From positions 186,001 to 250,000 of the forward strand of contig JARGXX010000079.1 in the NCBI GenBank assembly GCA_030374765.1: a stretch of DNA of 64,000 nucleotides, given 5' to 3'. The position numbers were made by a program, and so were the translations under genes. The notes under the pieces are model-generated. The model saw nothing but the letters and a program-made list of their open reading frames with translations. It was not told where the DNA came from and ran no database searches. This DNA comes from Agarophyton chilense (taxonomy: Eukaryota > Rhodophyta > Florideophyceae > Gracilariales > Gracilariaceae). How positions within the stretch are numbered: the stretch's first letter is position 1; each line of letters opens with the position of its first letter. Below are positions 1-10,285 of this stretch, piece by piece.

Positions 1-3000
1 TCGATTCTTGGAGGCAGTTGTTCTAGTATTGCTTTGAGACAACGTAAAGTTGCCTATGCTTCGTACTTCATCTTCAACGTCAGCATCCTCATTCAATATG
101 TGCATGGCTCCAAGACCTAGATCGGGCTTGAATGGAAAGATCATTTCTACGTCTGTTCCGAGAGCATGAGGCTTGTATTCGGGTCCAGTCTTTGAAGTGC
201 TGAAGAAATTGGTGGGAATCAACACAGCTCCAGTACCTTTTACAGCACTTATGACTTGTTGGCGCGGACGATTGATGAACAGAGAAAGACCTTGACGTCC
301 CAACGCAACCCCTTCGTTGCTTATCATGTGGAGAAATGCACTAGCTGGACGTCTGGATGCCGTTGACTCGCTGGAAAGTTCCGAATAGCAATCAGATTTG
401 ATGTCACTTATTGGACTTACGTTTTGTTTCCCATTTTTGACAGTATTGCGTTCACTGCTTGCATTTTGATCTTGGCGTTGTCGGGATGAGTCGGTACTGG
501 TTCTCGGGTTTTTCTGTTGAAGAGAATCTTCGCTCTCTGGTACAGACGATTTTCTCTCTCCTTCTGTTTCATCTATATCAAACAGAGCGTCTTTTTGGGA
601 ATCATAGGCTAAGTTTAACTTCTTGTCAATAGAAAGATGCAAAGTCACATATGCCTCGAAAAGACGAAGATGAGTGTTCATTTCCGAAAAGTTGATGACA
701 CGTGAATCACACATAACCAAACGAACAAGTCTACCGCACAGATTCCTCAACCGCATGAGAGTTGAGACTGGTGCAATTGATGATAACACAACGGTGAAAT
801 CTTCTCCATCGGTGAAAAGTCGAGAAAAAAGTTTCCAAGCCTCTGAAACCCAGCCAGACCAAGAACTTGATGGCTGACCCTGGATGTACTTAATTTCCGC
901 CAGCGCAGCCATAGCATTCACTAGAAGAAGAGGAACATTGGCTGTTGTTGCGGTTGTGATTACATTATGTATAATATCGAGAACATCGGCGAAATTGATC
1001 TCTTTGTCGAGTAGTTTGCAAGCCCTGCCCAAATTCATCCCACCCCCAGCTTCGGTACTCAGAACCACTCTACGAAACACAAAATCAATGCAAGTACGAG
1101 CCCACAACAAATCAGATTTTGCACTACCGATTTCATTGCCAGCCGCCTCGTAGTATTTGCTGCCCGCTTCAAAGGCTGTCATGGTATGTTCGACAAGCTT
1201 TGCATTAAAGCTCGCAGATTCATTAGGAACACTCATTGCATCGTCTTTCCATTCGTAGGGGCTTGTAGAGGGACAGGACATTTCATAAAGAACTTTGCCT
1301 CGAAGATAATGCAAGCGTCCAAGATCCCAAAATGAATGCTCGTCACAGCCCTCAATGGCTTTATCAGCCAAGTCTAGCGCTTCAGAGAGGCGCCCGCCGT
1401 GGGTAAGTGCTCTCAGACGGAGAACTATGACTTGCATACTCTGACGTTCGCTTTCGACTTCTGCCCCGGAATCTCGATCACTGTCATGCATACGGAAGAT
1501 AGACATTCTTTGGGCATCACCAAAATTACGGAGTCGGCCAATATCTTCAATGCCACGAGCCTTCGCTGCCTGGTGAAAGGTTCGTTCCATCTCATCTAAT
1601 ATCTCCAAACATCTGGTTATCTCCCGGCGCTTCAAGCGAATACGAGCCATTAATTCCAGAACCATAAAACGGGATGTGTGGGGAAGAGACAACTCAAGGA
1701 GCCCTCGACATCTGCTTTCGGAAGCGCTGTAGTTTGCTCTTGTATGTTCTGTCCTGGCGCGCAAGAACTCGACGCGAAATCTGTCAGAGTCTGCTGCCGC
1801 CTCCTGCTCTGCCTCAATCCGGAGAAGCTCTCGTTGTTCTTCTTCGTGCTCTGATCGGTCAGGAATTTGAGTGCTCGTCGTGTGTTGGGTCTCATTTCCA
1901 AAGGAAAGTGCGCTTCCAGTCTTCGGTAGTCTAGAGTTTTCTCGCATTATTGGTTCACTCGCTCTTTTCCGCTGATTATGTGACTGGCTTCCATCACTGC
2001 GTGGTGTTTTCTTGGAGACGAGAACATGTAGGGGCAGTAATAAAGCCAAAAGCTTCATCAGTGACGAACCTTTCCGCTCTTGTGCCTGATTCGGAACAGC
2101 AATAGTTGAATAATGGCGGTTGTGTGGTTCTTTGAAAGCTGACTGTCTAATCGTGTTATCTAGCGTTGTGCTTATCGGTGTTTCAAAGAAGGAGGCCAGA
2201 GCATTTTTACGATTCGGAAACCCAGCAGCGCCTGGCAGAAGCTTCGGGAATGCATTTCCAGGCATGTAACGGCGGAACTTATTCCTCGACTTCTTAGCCA
2301 GTCTTCGCCTGTACCGTTGCAGAAGCACACGCAAGCGCTCCTCATATATCAGCGCAGAGAACGCTCGAAGAGGAACAATGCTTGCTTGGAAGCATCCTAT
2401 GTCCATACAAATTGAATGCAATTGAACACAGAGATGCAAAAAGTCGTTACGAAACCCATTCTTTGGGTGCACCATGTAGCGTAAGTTGAACAGCAGCATT
2501 AGTGCTCTCCTCCAGTCGCTCTTGTTAAGAGCAGCATCTACGACTTTCAGAACAGAAGATCTATACACTTGCTTGTCCATGTTTCGCACTCGTTGTGCTT
2601 CAACTGCAGCCTCTAGCGCTGCAATCCCATACCTGTGTTTTGAATGACATAACGTAAGCATACCATATTCTTGCAAGAGGGCACCTGCCAATGGTGAGGA
2701 GACAATGGATACTGGCGAAACCCGTAGTAAACTGCAGAAAAACGAATTCGGAAGCTCTTTGCTGTATGGAAATTCATGAATAGACATCAATCCGTCAAAC
2801 AAAAATCGTTCCGCAAAAGCAGAGTCTCGCTCGTACAATTTGCTTTGATGGGCTAAAGCGAACGAAACTTTTGCACGAACTAAACCAGATGTGGAAGGAA
2901 GAGAAGACCACAAGGATCGTAGTTCGCTGATTAGCTCGGAAGAGCTAACCCGGCGTGTTTCATCAACAAGGGCTCCTGACTGCCCCGTTTTTCGGTTCTT

Positions 3001-6000
3001 CGGGAGATGCAGAATCGACATTTCGTTCGTTAAATCGATTGAAGACCCATCCACAGGGGAAATGCCACAACCAGTAAGGAACAAGCTTGATGCAACATCA
3101 GCATGAAGTAGCTTCTCTAACGAACTAGCGTTTGAAGACTCGTCGAAGCCCGCCTTTGTTCGCCAATACAGACCATGCATAACGTCAACCACAGTTTGAC
3201 GAAGACTTGCTGGTATAGGGTTCGTACTTTGTCTTTGGAGAAGCTTCAAACCACCTGAACGTTCATCAAGCAAATCACTATCTGTTTCTTGTTGTCTTCC
3301 AACTTCTCCACATTTCTGGAGCATCGCAGCCGAAACAACAGCATGTAGGCCGCAGTGAGCACGGCTTTCGGCTTGAAACAGTTCTACGGCAGCTTTCGCG
3401 GCAGGTGTAACAGTAGCCGCAACACTTCCGAGAAACAGGACAGCTCGGGAGAACCACACCGCTTCGTTTCCGCTTTCAGTCACTACTTCACGGGCAAGTC
3501 TCATGGCATCAAGCAGTGCGCCAAGCATTTTCAACCTGCCTAGGCGATCCGCTTCATCATGAGGTGGAGATTTTCTGGCAGCTGCAGACACCCGAGAGAA
3601 GGAATTCAGAATAAGTCTGCGCGCTCGCGATTGCTTGATACGTAGCGGTACATGGGATCGAACAACCTTCCATACGGCCTCGAGCAAGCGGAGGCCCCAT
3701 GCAGGAGAGAGAAATTGAATACCCGAGTTGAAGGCTTCAATATCCTCGATAGGTTCAATGTTAAAGTTGAGTTTACAAACAGCAGAAGGATGCCATTGTG
3801 GTGTGACAGGAAGCCTATGCTCTTTCCTCTTTGCAAGAATCGGATCTTTGCTGCGCACAAATTGACGTAGAAAGTTTTCATGCTCACGGGGTCCCATCAG
3901 CTGCCAGTTAAAGGGCTGTGTGGGTTTAGGATACATTTGCGGGGCAGACAGTGCACTGGCCGCTCCGGCAACCCTTCCCAAGTAATTGCGGAGCTCAGCC
4001 TCAACAAGATTTCCGTGCTGAGGACCTGTAGCCCATCTTGAGATATCAGGTTGGGGAGGTCCCAGGCTCCCGGCAATTGCCCCAATGCCGCCTGCTCCTT
4101 GAAATGTACCATTTTCTTCGGAAAAGGGACCTGGAAGTGGCGTAGCAGACGCTCCTCTGGTCAATGGAGAAGGGGCATGACCCGAAACAAAAGCACCGTC
4201 GCCATTCGGATTATCATCATTGCAGCGCTGAATTGTAATGTTAAGCTCTTTTTCTAATTGCGCATCCCAATCCTCAACATCTTCATCACCAAAATCGCCA
4301 AAGTCTCCCAGGTTGTAGTCAAAAGAGGAGGCTGCAATCTGGTTCGCGCGTGTGACAGACATGTTGTCCGTTTCAATCTCACCACCTTGAGATATGTTCC
4401 TAGTAATCATATCATACTGTTCGCGAAGCTCTGTGCCCATGTCCTTGATACGCGCACGAACGATCGATGCCGCTTTAACGGCATCAGCATACCCAAAAGC
4501 CGTGGCGATCAAACTGGTCAAGCTCACCATATCGGCCGCGGCAGGAAAAGCACGCATCTCTCCAAGGCTAAGAACTGTCGTCCACATAGCCACCACAAGC
4601 AAAGGAGGGGAAAATATACAGAAGCGCATAAATGGCGTGCCAATAGACGGTGACCGAGGCGGGCTCGTGATGCCAATCATTCGGGAAATCCCCTCGTTGA
4701 TATACTCGCAATACAGACGAACCGCCAAATCGTGGTCTTGAAGATCATAGGCCAGCTCAGCTTGCACAAATTTGCAACGAAGCTGCCACCACAATCCGCG
4801 CTGCTGGGGAGCATTAAGATCATTTTGGCGTTCTTGGCGGCTTGACAATTCCACGGCATGAGTTACGGCGTGCTTCACTGCACGGCCAGCTTCAGCCATT
4901 GCACCGACTGTTTGATGTAAGAGACAGTTTTCGTACTCAAGTTCAATAGCAAGTGCCAAGGCAAAGTTGGTAAACAGGCTGTCCGAAAGAATGTGCAAAG
5001 CTTCATGCACTAGCGCAATGGCGTCGCGAAAGTTGGAACGATGTTTGTGAATGTTAGAAAGCGCAAGCAGCAAACAAGCAGATTGTGCTCGATCGTTTTG
5101 CAAACGGGCACATTCTAGTTTCCAACGCAGAATCTCAGACACCAGGTCCATATTGTGCGGAGCCAAGGCAGCAATATCATGATCGCGTGCTAGGAGGTAT
5201 GTGGCTCGTGTGCGATGTTCCAGGGCAATGGTGCCGCCAGAGTCGCGCACAAGAGCATCAAGATGAACCCGAATATTGGCGCTCTCGTTGGCGAACAGTT
5301 GTTTCACTTGCGCGCAACTGGGATGAGCCGGGGCAGCCTGGTAGCCTGCCCCCGGGAACATGAGCAGCGACGCATGAGTAAGCTTCGGGGTAGCAAAGGC
5401 AGTGGCAGGCACCAGCCTTATCCGCAGCGGATGATCGCCGTCCAGAAGTGGTGGCAACGGTGTTGCGGAAGTAAGCGCATGAACATTGGGCGGCGACGAT
5501 GTTTGCACGAGCCATTGTGGAAAAGAATGTTTTCCCGGAACATGATGTTGGGCAGCTGCGGGGAGAGTGCTTTGCTCAAGGTCGAAGTCATCGCCCCACT
5601 CATCAGTCTCAGCGGCCGGGTCGAAGACGCCGATGACATTGCGCACGGGAGCTGCACTTTCAGTGGTTTGCTCTAGAGCGTCGTCGAATGCCCGAAGGGT
5701 GATAGTGTCGCGGTGGGAAAGTGGGGGCGTAGCCGGCACAGCGACGGCGGACGTGCGCGACATGACATTGTGGGGAACGGGGACAGGCTGGGCGTCATCA
5801 TCAACCAGCTCATCGATACCCCAGTCATCCTCTTCTGAAGGTTCGCGCGCATTGGATTGGAGATAGGGCGAGGGATGGTGCGACAGCGGCGGGTTTGGTG
5901 CGGAGGTAGAGTGAGGAGCTGAAGTGTGCGGGGCGGAACGCAGGGTGTTCGAGGTGGGAGATTGCAAACGCGAGGACGGCGGCTGAACGCGGCGCTCCTC

Positions 6001-6420
6001 TGATGCTAAGGAACTCCTATCGGAAACGTTTCGGTGATAGCGGGATTCATCTGGACGCATTCGCGGACGATCCTTGGTGCGGGCGCGCTTGGGGAGGCGC
6101 GGTGGGGTGGAGGGCTGGGGAGTCTTGTCTTTGTGAAAGAACCATCTGGAGCGGTGGGAATGCTTTGATGGGACGGGCGGCACGGTGGAGTGAGTGACGG
6201 CATCGGACTGGCGCGGTGATGGCACGGAGCGTGATGAGCGGGAGGAGCACGGGGACGAAGCGCGCGACGAATCACGCGACAAATCGCGCGACGGGCGCAG
6301 CGACGGGCGCAGCGACGAGCGCGACTGATGCGACACTGCAGAGTGGAATGAGTTGAACGAGGAGGACGAGAGTGCCGGGGACGGCTCGGGCGGCGGGGTG
6401 TGAGGTTCGGGAGCGCCCAT
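1..6420 (-). CDS. Giant uncharacterised protein, partial (C-terminus beyond window)
   Basis: From the ATG at 6420-6418 the minus strand stays open for 2,140 codons with no stop before the window edge, which random sequence would not do. I do not recognise the family. The first ~330 residues are rich in Ser, Pro and Arg and look disordered, with a repeated S-L-R-P patch. From about residue 420 to 580 there are Ala/Leu/Glu-rich amphipathic helices resembling TPR-type solenoid repeats. An acidic Gly-Asp-Phe patch lies near residue 700. More helical and linker regions follow, and another helical block lies around residues 1540-1900, followed by a Ser/Gln/Asn-rich stretch. No catalytic motif, signal peptide or clear membrane segment is visible. 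It shares a promoter region with the divergent zinc-finger gene. A large scaffold protein is plausible but is inference. Confidence 0.85.
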   Translation of the reverse strand, partial: MGAPEPHTPPPEPSPALSSSSFNSFHSAVSHQSRSSLRPSLRPSRDLSRDSSRASSPCSSRSSRSVPSPRQSDAVTHSTVPPVPSKHSHRSRWFFHKDKTPQPSTPPRLPKRARTKDRPRMRPDESRYHRNVSDRSSLASEERRVQPPSSRLQSPTSNTLRSAPHTSAPHSTSAPNPPLSHHPSPYLQSNAREPSEEDDWGIDELVDDDAQPVPVPHNVMSRTSAVAVPATPPLSHRDTITLRAFDDALEQTTESAAPVRNVIGVFDPAAETDEWGDDFDLEQSTLPAAAQHHVPGKHSFPQWLVQTSSPPNVHALTSATPLPPLLDGDHPLRIRLVPATAFATPKLTHASLLMFPGAGYQAAPAHPSCAQVKQLFANESANIRVHLDALVRDSGGTIALEHRTRATYLLARDHDIAALAPHNMDLVSEILRWKLECARLQNDRAQSACLLLALSNIHKHRSNFRDAIALVHEALHILSDSLFTNFALALAIELEYENCLLHQTVGAMAEAGRAVKHAVTHAVELSSRQERQNDLNAPQQRGLWWQLRCKFVQAELAYDLQDHDLAVRLYCEYINEGISRMIGITSPPRSPSIGTPFMRFCIFSPPLLVVAMWTTVLSLGEMRAFPAAADMVSLTSLIATAFGYADAVKAASIVRARIKDMGTELREQYDMITRNISQGGEIETDNMSVTRANQIAASSFDYNLGDFGDFGDEDVEDWDAQLEKELNITIQRCNDDNPNGDGAFVSGHAPSPLTRGASATPLPGPFSEENGTFQGAGGIGAIAGSLGPPQPDISRWATGPQHGNLVEAELRNYLGRVAGAASALSAPQMYPKPTQPFNWQLMGPREHENFLRQFVRSKDPILAKRKEHRLPVTPQWHPSAVCKLNFNIEPIEDIEAFNSGIQFLSPAWGLRLLEAVWKVVRSHVPLRIKQSRARRLILNSFSRVSAAARKSPPHDEADRLGRLKMLGALLDAMRLAREVVTESGNEAVWFSRAVLFLGSVAATVTPAAKAAVELFQAESRAHCGLHAVVSAAMLQKCGEVGRQQETDSDLLDERSGGLKLLQRQSTNPIPASLRQTVVDVMHGLYWRTKAGFDESSNASSLEKLLHADVASSLFLTGCGISPVDGSSIDLTNEMSILHLPKNRKTGQSGALVDETRRVSSSELISELRSLWSSLPSTSGLVRAKVSFALAHQSKLYERDSAFAERFLFDGLMSIHEFPYSKELPNSFFCSLLRVSPVSIVSSPLAGALLQEYGMLTLCHSKHRYGIAALEAAVEAQRVRNMDKQVYRSSVLKVVDAALNKSDWRRALMLLFNLRYMVHPKNGFRNDFLHLCVQLHSICMDIGCFQASIVPLRAFSALIYEERLRVLLQRYRRRLAKKSRNKFRRYMPGNAFPKLLPGAAGFPNRKNALASFFETPISTTLDNTIRQSAFKEPHNRHYSTIAVPNQAQERKGSSLMKLLALLLPLHVLVSKKTPRSDGSQSHNQRKRASEPIMRENSRLPKTGSALSFGNETQHTTSTQIPDRSEHEEEQRELLRIEAEQEAAADSDRFRVEFLRARTEHTRANYSASESRCRGLLELSLPHTSRFMVLELMARIRLKRREITRCLEILDEMERTFHQAAKARGIEDIGRLRNFGDAQRMSIFRMHDSDRDSGAEVESERQSMQVIVLRLRALTHGGRLSEALDLADKAIEGCDEHSFWDLGRLHYLRGKVLYEMSCPSTSPYEWKDDAMSVPNESASFNAKLVEHTMTAFEAGSKYYEAAGNEIGSAKSDLLWARTCIDFVFRRVVLSTEAGGGMNLGRACKLLDKEINFADVLDIIHNVITTATTANVPLLLVNAMAALAEIKYIQGQPSSSWSGWVSEAWKLFSRLFTDGEDFTVVLSSIAPVSTLMRLRNLCGRLVRLVMCDSRVINFSEMNTHLRLFEAYVTLHLSIDKKLNLAYDSQKDALFDIDETEGERKSSVPESEDSLQQKNPRTSTDSSRQRQDQNASSERNTVKNGKQNVSPISDIKSDCYSELSSESTASRRPASAFLHMISNEGVALGRQGLSLFINRPRQQVISAVKGTGAVLIPTNFFSTSKTGPEYKPHALGTDVEMIFPFKPDLGLGAMHILNEDADVEDEVRSIGNFTLSQSNTRTTASKNR

Positions 6421-7217
6421 GTCTGCGCGCGCCAAGAGGGGAGTGCGGAGCGATATGCAGCAAAGAAGCCAAGCGCCACGGCCGCCCATTGCCGCGAATG
6501 GGCGCGTGTGCTCTACGCAAATCGTAACCCTTGGTAGCTATCTCACCTTTCTGATCTACATGCAGCAACAGAGGATGAAACTATGACTGCCAACAGCCAC
6601 AGTCAGAAAGCGTCGCACTGGATATCCATCTACCGTTGGTACCTTTCGTACTACCAACGGCACGCTTCGTAGATACTGTGTACTGTGAGACTGGTGCCAA
6701 TCGGAGATGTAGAGAAAGCTGCGTGGTCCACCTGTGTATGTGTATACGTGCCCACGTGTCATAATGTGTGAGATGTATCTACGAAGTTGAGTTTTTCATT
6801 GCGAGCAGAATTACCATCTTATGAATGGTGGATTTCCCACGTTTCCACGTGTAAATAAAGCCGTCAAATTCATTGGCTAGCTCTACTTGCTAGAGCTACA
6901 TACATTAGAGCTACACTCATCTCTCTCCTTAATCGATCTGTATTCCATCGCACGCATTTCAACGATAGCTCCCTCACGAAGAACCTTGCGCCTCTAGCGC
7001 CTGCTCGTTCTTCGCGTCACAAAACTTAGCGTCTTCCCATCATCGAAATTTTTTTTCGCAGTCTGCAGCATTGCACAACTTGGGGCTTTTGCTGCAGTTG
7101 GTCCGACAACCGGCGGACCCTCCTCCCACTTGCCAACAAAAAAAGGTTGTTCCGAACAACCACGGCAACTCGAGCAAAGAAAAGATTGTTCTTTTCCCAG
7201 GGCCTGACGATTTTGAA
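6421..7217. promoter_or_regulatory. Divergent promoter region between giant ORF and zinc-finger gene
   Basis: This interval separates two divergent start codons. It holds two ACGTG-containing palindromic cores, CCACGTGTC near 6753 and TCCACGTGTA near 6845, which resemble G-box/E-box bHLH or bZIP sites. A pyrimidine-rich stretch at 6915-7015 probably forms the 5' leader of the rightward gene. The T-run followed by CAG at about 7049-7061 could be a splice acceptor, so an intron in the leader or an upstream coding exon cannot be excluded. No mature TATA box was identified with confidence. Confidence 0.4.
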
Positions 7218-9227
7218 ATGCCTGACATCAACTGGGAGGATCATGACGATGTCAGCGAGCCGTCCTCATCGAAAAAACCATTCACCCAGAAATCCTCGTC
7301 ACAATCACACGCATTGCAAAGACCGAAGCAAGATCTTCCGCATCTCGGAATTGCGGAAAGATACGCTCATCAACCCCAATTCACTGGTCCACGTCAACGA
7401 AAGAATCCTCTGAATAGTGCCCAGAATCGGTTGGAACCCCAACAAGACAAACATGTACTCATCCCTCATCGGCCTCCGCGAAAGCAAATCAATATGGCCG
7501 AGAGTAACGTCAAGCGATTGCCAAACAAAATGTTGACAGGGAAACCCACGAACCACTCAGCTAATGGAAGTCAATATGTTACGATAAACAAACAAGGACA
7601 CATGTGGTGCAAACTGTGCCACATTAGTGCTACTTCTCAAATTTCCATGGACGGTCATTTGAATGGTAGCAAGCACAGGAACTATGTGAGGCAAAAACGG
7701 GCCGAAGCAGTAACCCACAATAAGCAAAAACTGTTGCAGCCTGGTGACAAGAACTTCAACCGGTTGCCCAGGGATCATGACATTACTCCTACCGAAGGTC
7801 GAAACGTATATCAGATCAATGCGGCCACCTCCGCCCGCTCCCCAGAACATAATCGTTTCCAATCAGAGGCCTCGAAGAGTGGTACTCAAGAATGGAATGC
7901 CCACATGCCATATCAACAGCAAAATGAGAAAGTCGACCAAGAGCCATCGAAAGCTCACACACCCACGTCCCCACGTCAAAGATACCGAGATGAGGACGCT
8001 AAGAGTGGTGAATATTCCCGGAATGAACATGGAACAGTTTTCTCGCGTCTCGGAAGCCGCGATAAAGCCAGCATCAACGGCTGCTTGCCACCTTCATTTC
8101 GGACTTCGCAATCTGAACTTGAACCAAAAAAAGGTGGAGCTTATATGAACGGCGCTCAATTCGAAAATCCCTTTCCAGCGCGAGCGAGCCCATCTAGCCC
8201 GCCACTTGAGCAAAAACGTTCATTATATCCAGTGCACAATGCTAAAGAAGGAAATGGTCTTCATCTGCGCAAGAGGGAGGTCGTACCTTATAGTACACAA
8301 AATGCAGCCGAAGTCGCGAAACTTAAGAGGGCACCGTTTTCTCAATATAGAGCCCGTAATTATGATGCTTCAGCAAGACGCAGAAAAGGTAAGCAAATGG
8401 ATACCGTCGAAACCTTGAAGCCGATTTCATGGGATCCCTTTGTCGGTGATTATGATGTAACGAAAGTGGGCGTGCAAGGAGAGCGTATTCCCCAGGATTT
8501 TCTAGATGCCTCAATGTCGCTGTCGGAATGGAAAGAATTGAAACGTGCTGTAAAGGAAAAGGGGGATGATGTTGATAACTTAGCTTTCAAAATAATGGTG
8601 GAAATGTTACTTTCCCCTACTGTGGGAGTTCAGGAGGGCGCCTTGGACGGATTTAATTCAGCAATAAAGAGAATGAAGAACGTACACTACTACAGCAGGA
8701 AGACTGGTGCGTATATGCACTCTAGTTGTGTACCAGAAAAATTGTGGAAACGAGAGAGGAGATTTCTGGAGGGCGATCAGGAATGGCGAACAAAACAACG
8801 CAGTGAGGATTTAGCACTACATCTGATTTGTGAGAACTTACACTACATGTTCGGACAGGGGGAAGACAATACCTTGCCCACTCGCATTTATGATCCCAAA
8901 GAATTACCATTCCGAGGAAGTATGCTCGGGATGAGGAACATGAGAACACAATTGGTGAGCATAGATGGTAGTACAACAGGTACAAATAATCGTATGGCAG
9001 GCAATCCGGAGGCTGTTGAAAATGATCAACTGTTTCGCCAGATCTACGACTTCGTGAACGCCATATCCGCAGAGGGGAAGGGACACAAAACAGTTAGCGA
9101 CAAGCCAAAAGGTCACGAGGACCGCCAATGCTCTCGAGTGAACTGCCCTGAACCAGCTCAAAACGAGCTGAGAATAGCAGTCAAAAAACGCTCCAGAATT
9201 CGAAAGAAAAGAAAAGTCAAATCTTGA
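7218..9227 (+). CDS. U1-type (zf-met/matrin) C2H2 zinc-finger protein
   Basis: This is a 669-residue product counted from the first in-frame ATG, at 7218. The frame is open further upstream but without an ATG, so the start depends on there being no upstream exon. One zinc finger is clear: Cys131, Cys134, His147 and His153 (C-x2-C-x12-H-x5-H), preceded by Trp and followed by an Arg/Lys helix. This is the spacing of U1/matrin/JAZ-type fingers that bind double-stranded RNA or RNP. Residues 1-120 and 155-400 are low-complexity and polar, likely disordered. Residues about 400-600 are more ordered and Trp/Leu-rich, but I cannot assign them. The C-terminus ends in a basic run (KKRSRIRKKRKVKS) that looks like a nuclear localisation signal. 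A nuclear RNA-binding or splicing-linked role is inferred from the finger and the NLS. Confidence 0.85.
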   Translation: MPDINWEDHDDVSEPSSSKKPFTQKSSSQSHALQRPKQDLPHLGIAERYAHQPQFTGPRQRKNPLNSAQNRLEPQQDKHVLIPHRPPRKQINMAESNVKRLPNKMLTGKPTNHSANGSQYVTINKQGHMWCKLCHISATSQISMDGHLNGSKHRNYVRQKRAEAVTHNKQKLLQPGDKNFNRLPRDHDITPTEGRNVYQINAATSARSPEHNRFQSEASKSGTQEWNAHMPYQQQNEKVDQEPSKAHTPTSPRQRYRDEDAKSGEYSRNEHGTVFSRLGSRDKASINGCLPPSFRTSQSELEPKKGGAYMNGAQFENPFPARASPSSPPLEQKRSLYPVHNAKEGNGLHLRKREVVPYSTQNAAEVAKLKRAPFSQYRARNYDASARRRKGKQMDTVETLKPISWDPFVGDYDVTKVGVQGERIPQDFLDASMSLSEWKELKRAVKEKGDDVDNLAFKIMVEMLLSPTVGVQEGALDGFNSAIKRMKNVHYYSRKTGAYMHSSCVPEKLWKRERRFLEGDQEWRTKQRSEDLALHLICENLHYMFGQGEDNTLPTRIYDPKELPFRGSMLGMRNMRTQLVSIDGSTTGTNNRMAGNPEAVENDQLFRQIYDFVNAISAEGKGHKTVSDKPKGHEDRQCSRVNCPEPAQNELRIAVKKRSRIRKKRKVKS

Positions 9228-9434
9228 GAGCGTTTCTAGATTCACCAATAGCAGACACTACAGCGCCAGAACATGGTGTGCTGCAATAGGGGAAACTGTT
9301 GTGACAATACAGTGATGACATGGTGCGACAAGAAGACATAAACGGCGAATATACAGTGCGTTTCAAAAACACATCCCTTTACAAAAACTGCGCCAAAAAG
9401 GCATTTCCCGTACTGTAGAGCACATTTCACATCA

Positions 9435-9440
9435 AATAAA
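9435..9440 (+). terminator. Candidate poly(A) signal AATAAA of the zinc-finger gene
   Basis: An exact AATAAA hexamer lies about 210 nt downstream of the zinc-finger stop codon, in non-coding sequence. The position suits a 3' UTR, but the assignment rests on the hexamer alone. Confidence 0.35.
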
Positions 9441-9512
9441 AACCACAAAGTCAGGAACACTGTTTCAAAAGTATATCCTTATACAATCATTAGCTCAATT
9501 ACAAGAGAAAGC

Positions 9513-10097
9513 GGCCTTCGGCCGCAGGCGGCGCTGCGCGCCGTGGTCGTTCTGCTCGACTATTTCGTTTCTATGAAGCTTATTATACTATTCTTGAGCT
9601 TTTAGTAGCGTTTGTAGCTCTAAGCGTAGCCTTTTGCAGAGATATAAGGCCAAACTTGCTGAAGATTCTATTATTGACAGTGTCGACGTACAGTGATGGA
9701 TCATAGCATGTTATCGGCTACTAGGAGCGCTGTGCCGTTTAGCATTAACTGGTGCACGATATATTAAAGATATATCGTGAAACGAGCTCTGAAATGTATG
9801 GTGAGCTTGGTTAAGGACATTTTATTTTAAAAGCAATGGAGCAGTTGTAGCATATTATGCCGTTCAAACTGCCTCCGAAACTGTAACTTGCAGTGTCGAC
9901 GTACAGGCACGGACTTAGCAACTTGACTGCCGGAAGCGGAGCTGCGCGCCTTAGCAGCGGCCGCGGCACGCACATATTTCCGTTTGAACTGCCGCCAAAA
10001 CTATAACTTGCAGTGTATATTTCAAGTGACGGACTTTGCAACTTGACGGCCGCTAGCGGCGCTGCGCGCCTTGGCAGCGGCCGCGGCACGCACAGTG
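9513..10097. repeat. GC-rich tandem repeat units next to the Helitron
   Basis: Two units of about 115 bp, at roughly 9863-9975 and 9980-10093, share a layout: a TTTGAACTGCC-like start, AACTTGCAGTGT, GCAACTTGAC, a GCGGCGCTGCGCGCC block and GCAGCGGCCGCGGCACGCACA. A partial third GC-rich block lies at 9513-9545, and another GTGTCGACGTACAG piece lies at 9679-9693. The GC islands stand out in otherwise AT-rich DNA and contain self-complementary runs. They lie just beyond the 3' end of the Helitron reading frame and may be part of its non-coding 3' region. Function unknown. Confidence 0.7.
9739..9779 (-). other. Candidate Helitron 3' terminus: 10-bp hairpin plus CTAA
   Basis: CACGATATAT and ATATATCGTG at 9755-9764 and 9770-9779 form a perfect 10-bp stem with a 5-nt loop. 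Read on the minus strand, the Helitron's coding strand, a CTAA follows 12 nt after the hairpin. Helitrons end in CTRR shortly after a small hairpin, so this fits in type and position. The base after CTAA on the minus strand is A rather than the usual T, so the boundary is uncertain. Confidence 0.4.
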
Positions 10098-10285
10098 GCG
10101 CCGGATATCTCTTTGTAGCACGATAATGCATTGGTTTCAAACTATCTTGGTGATTTAGCTTTTTATGGCTCCGTGCGTCTCTAATCCGAAATGGGAAAAA
10201 GTTGAAGATCAAAACAGGTTTACACGCAAACAAATAGAAAAGCATAACATTTTTTTTGGCTGAGTGTTTGAGCACTGATGCATAT

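Noticed and set aside
6006-6479. 157-codon minus-strand frame rich in Pro and Arg
   Set aside because: It overlaps the giant ORF in another phase; the low-complexity GC-rich start of the giant gene opens neighbouring frames.
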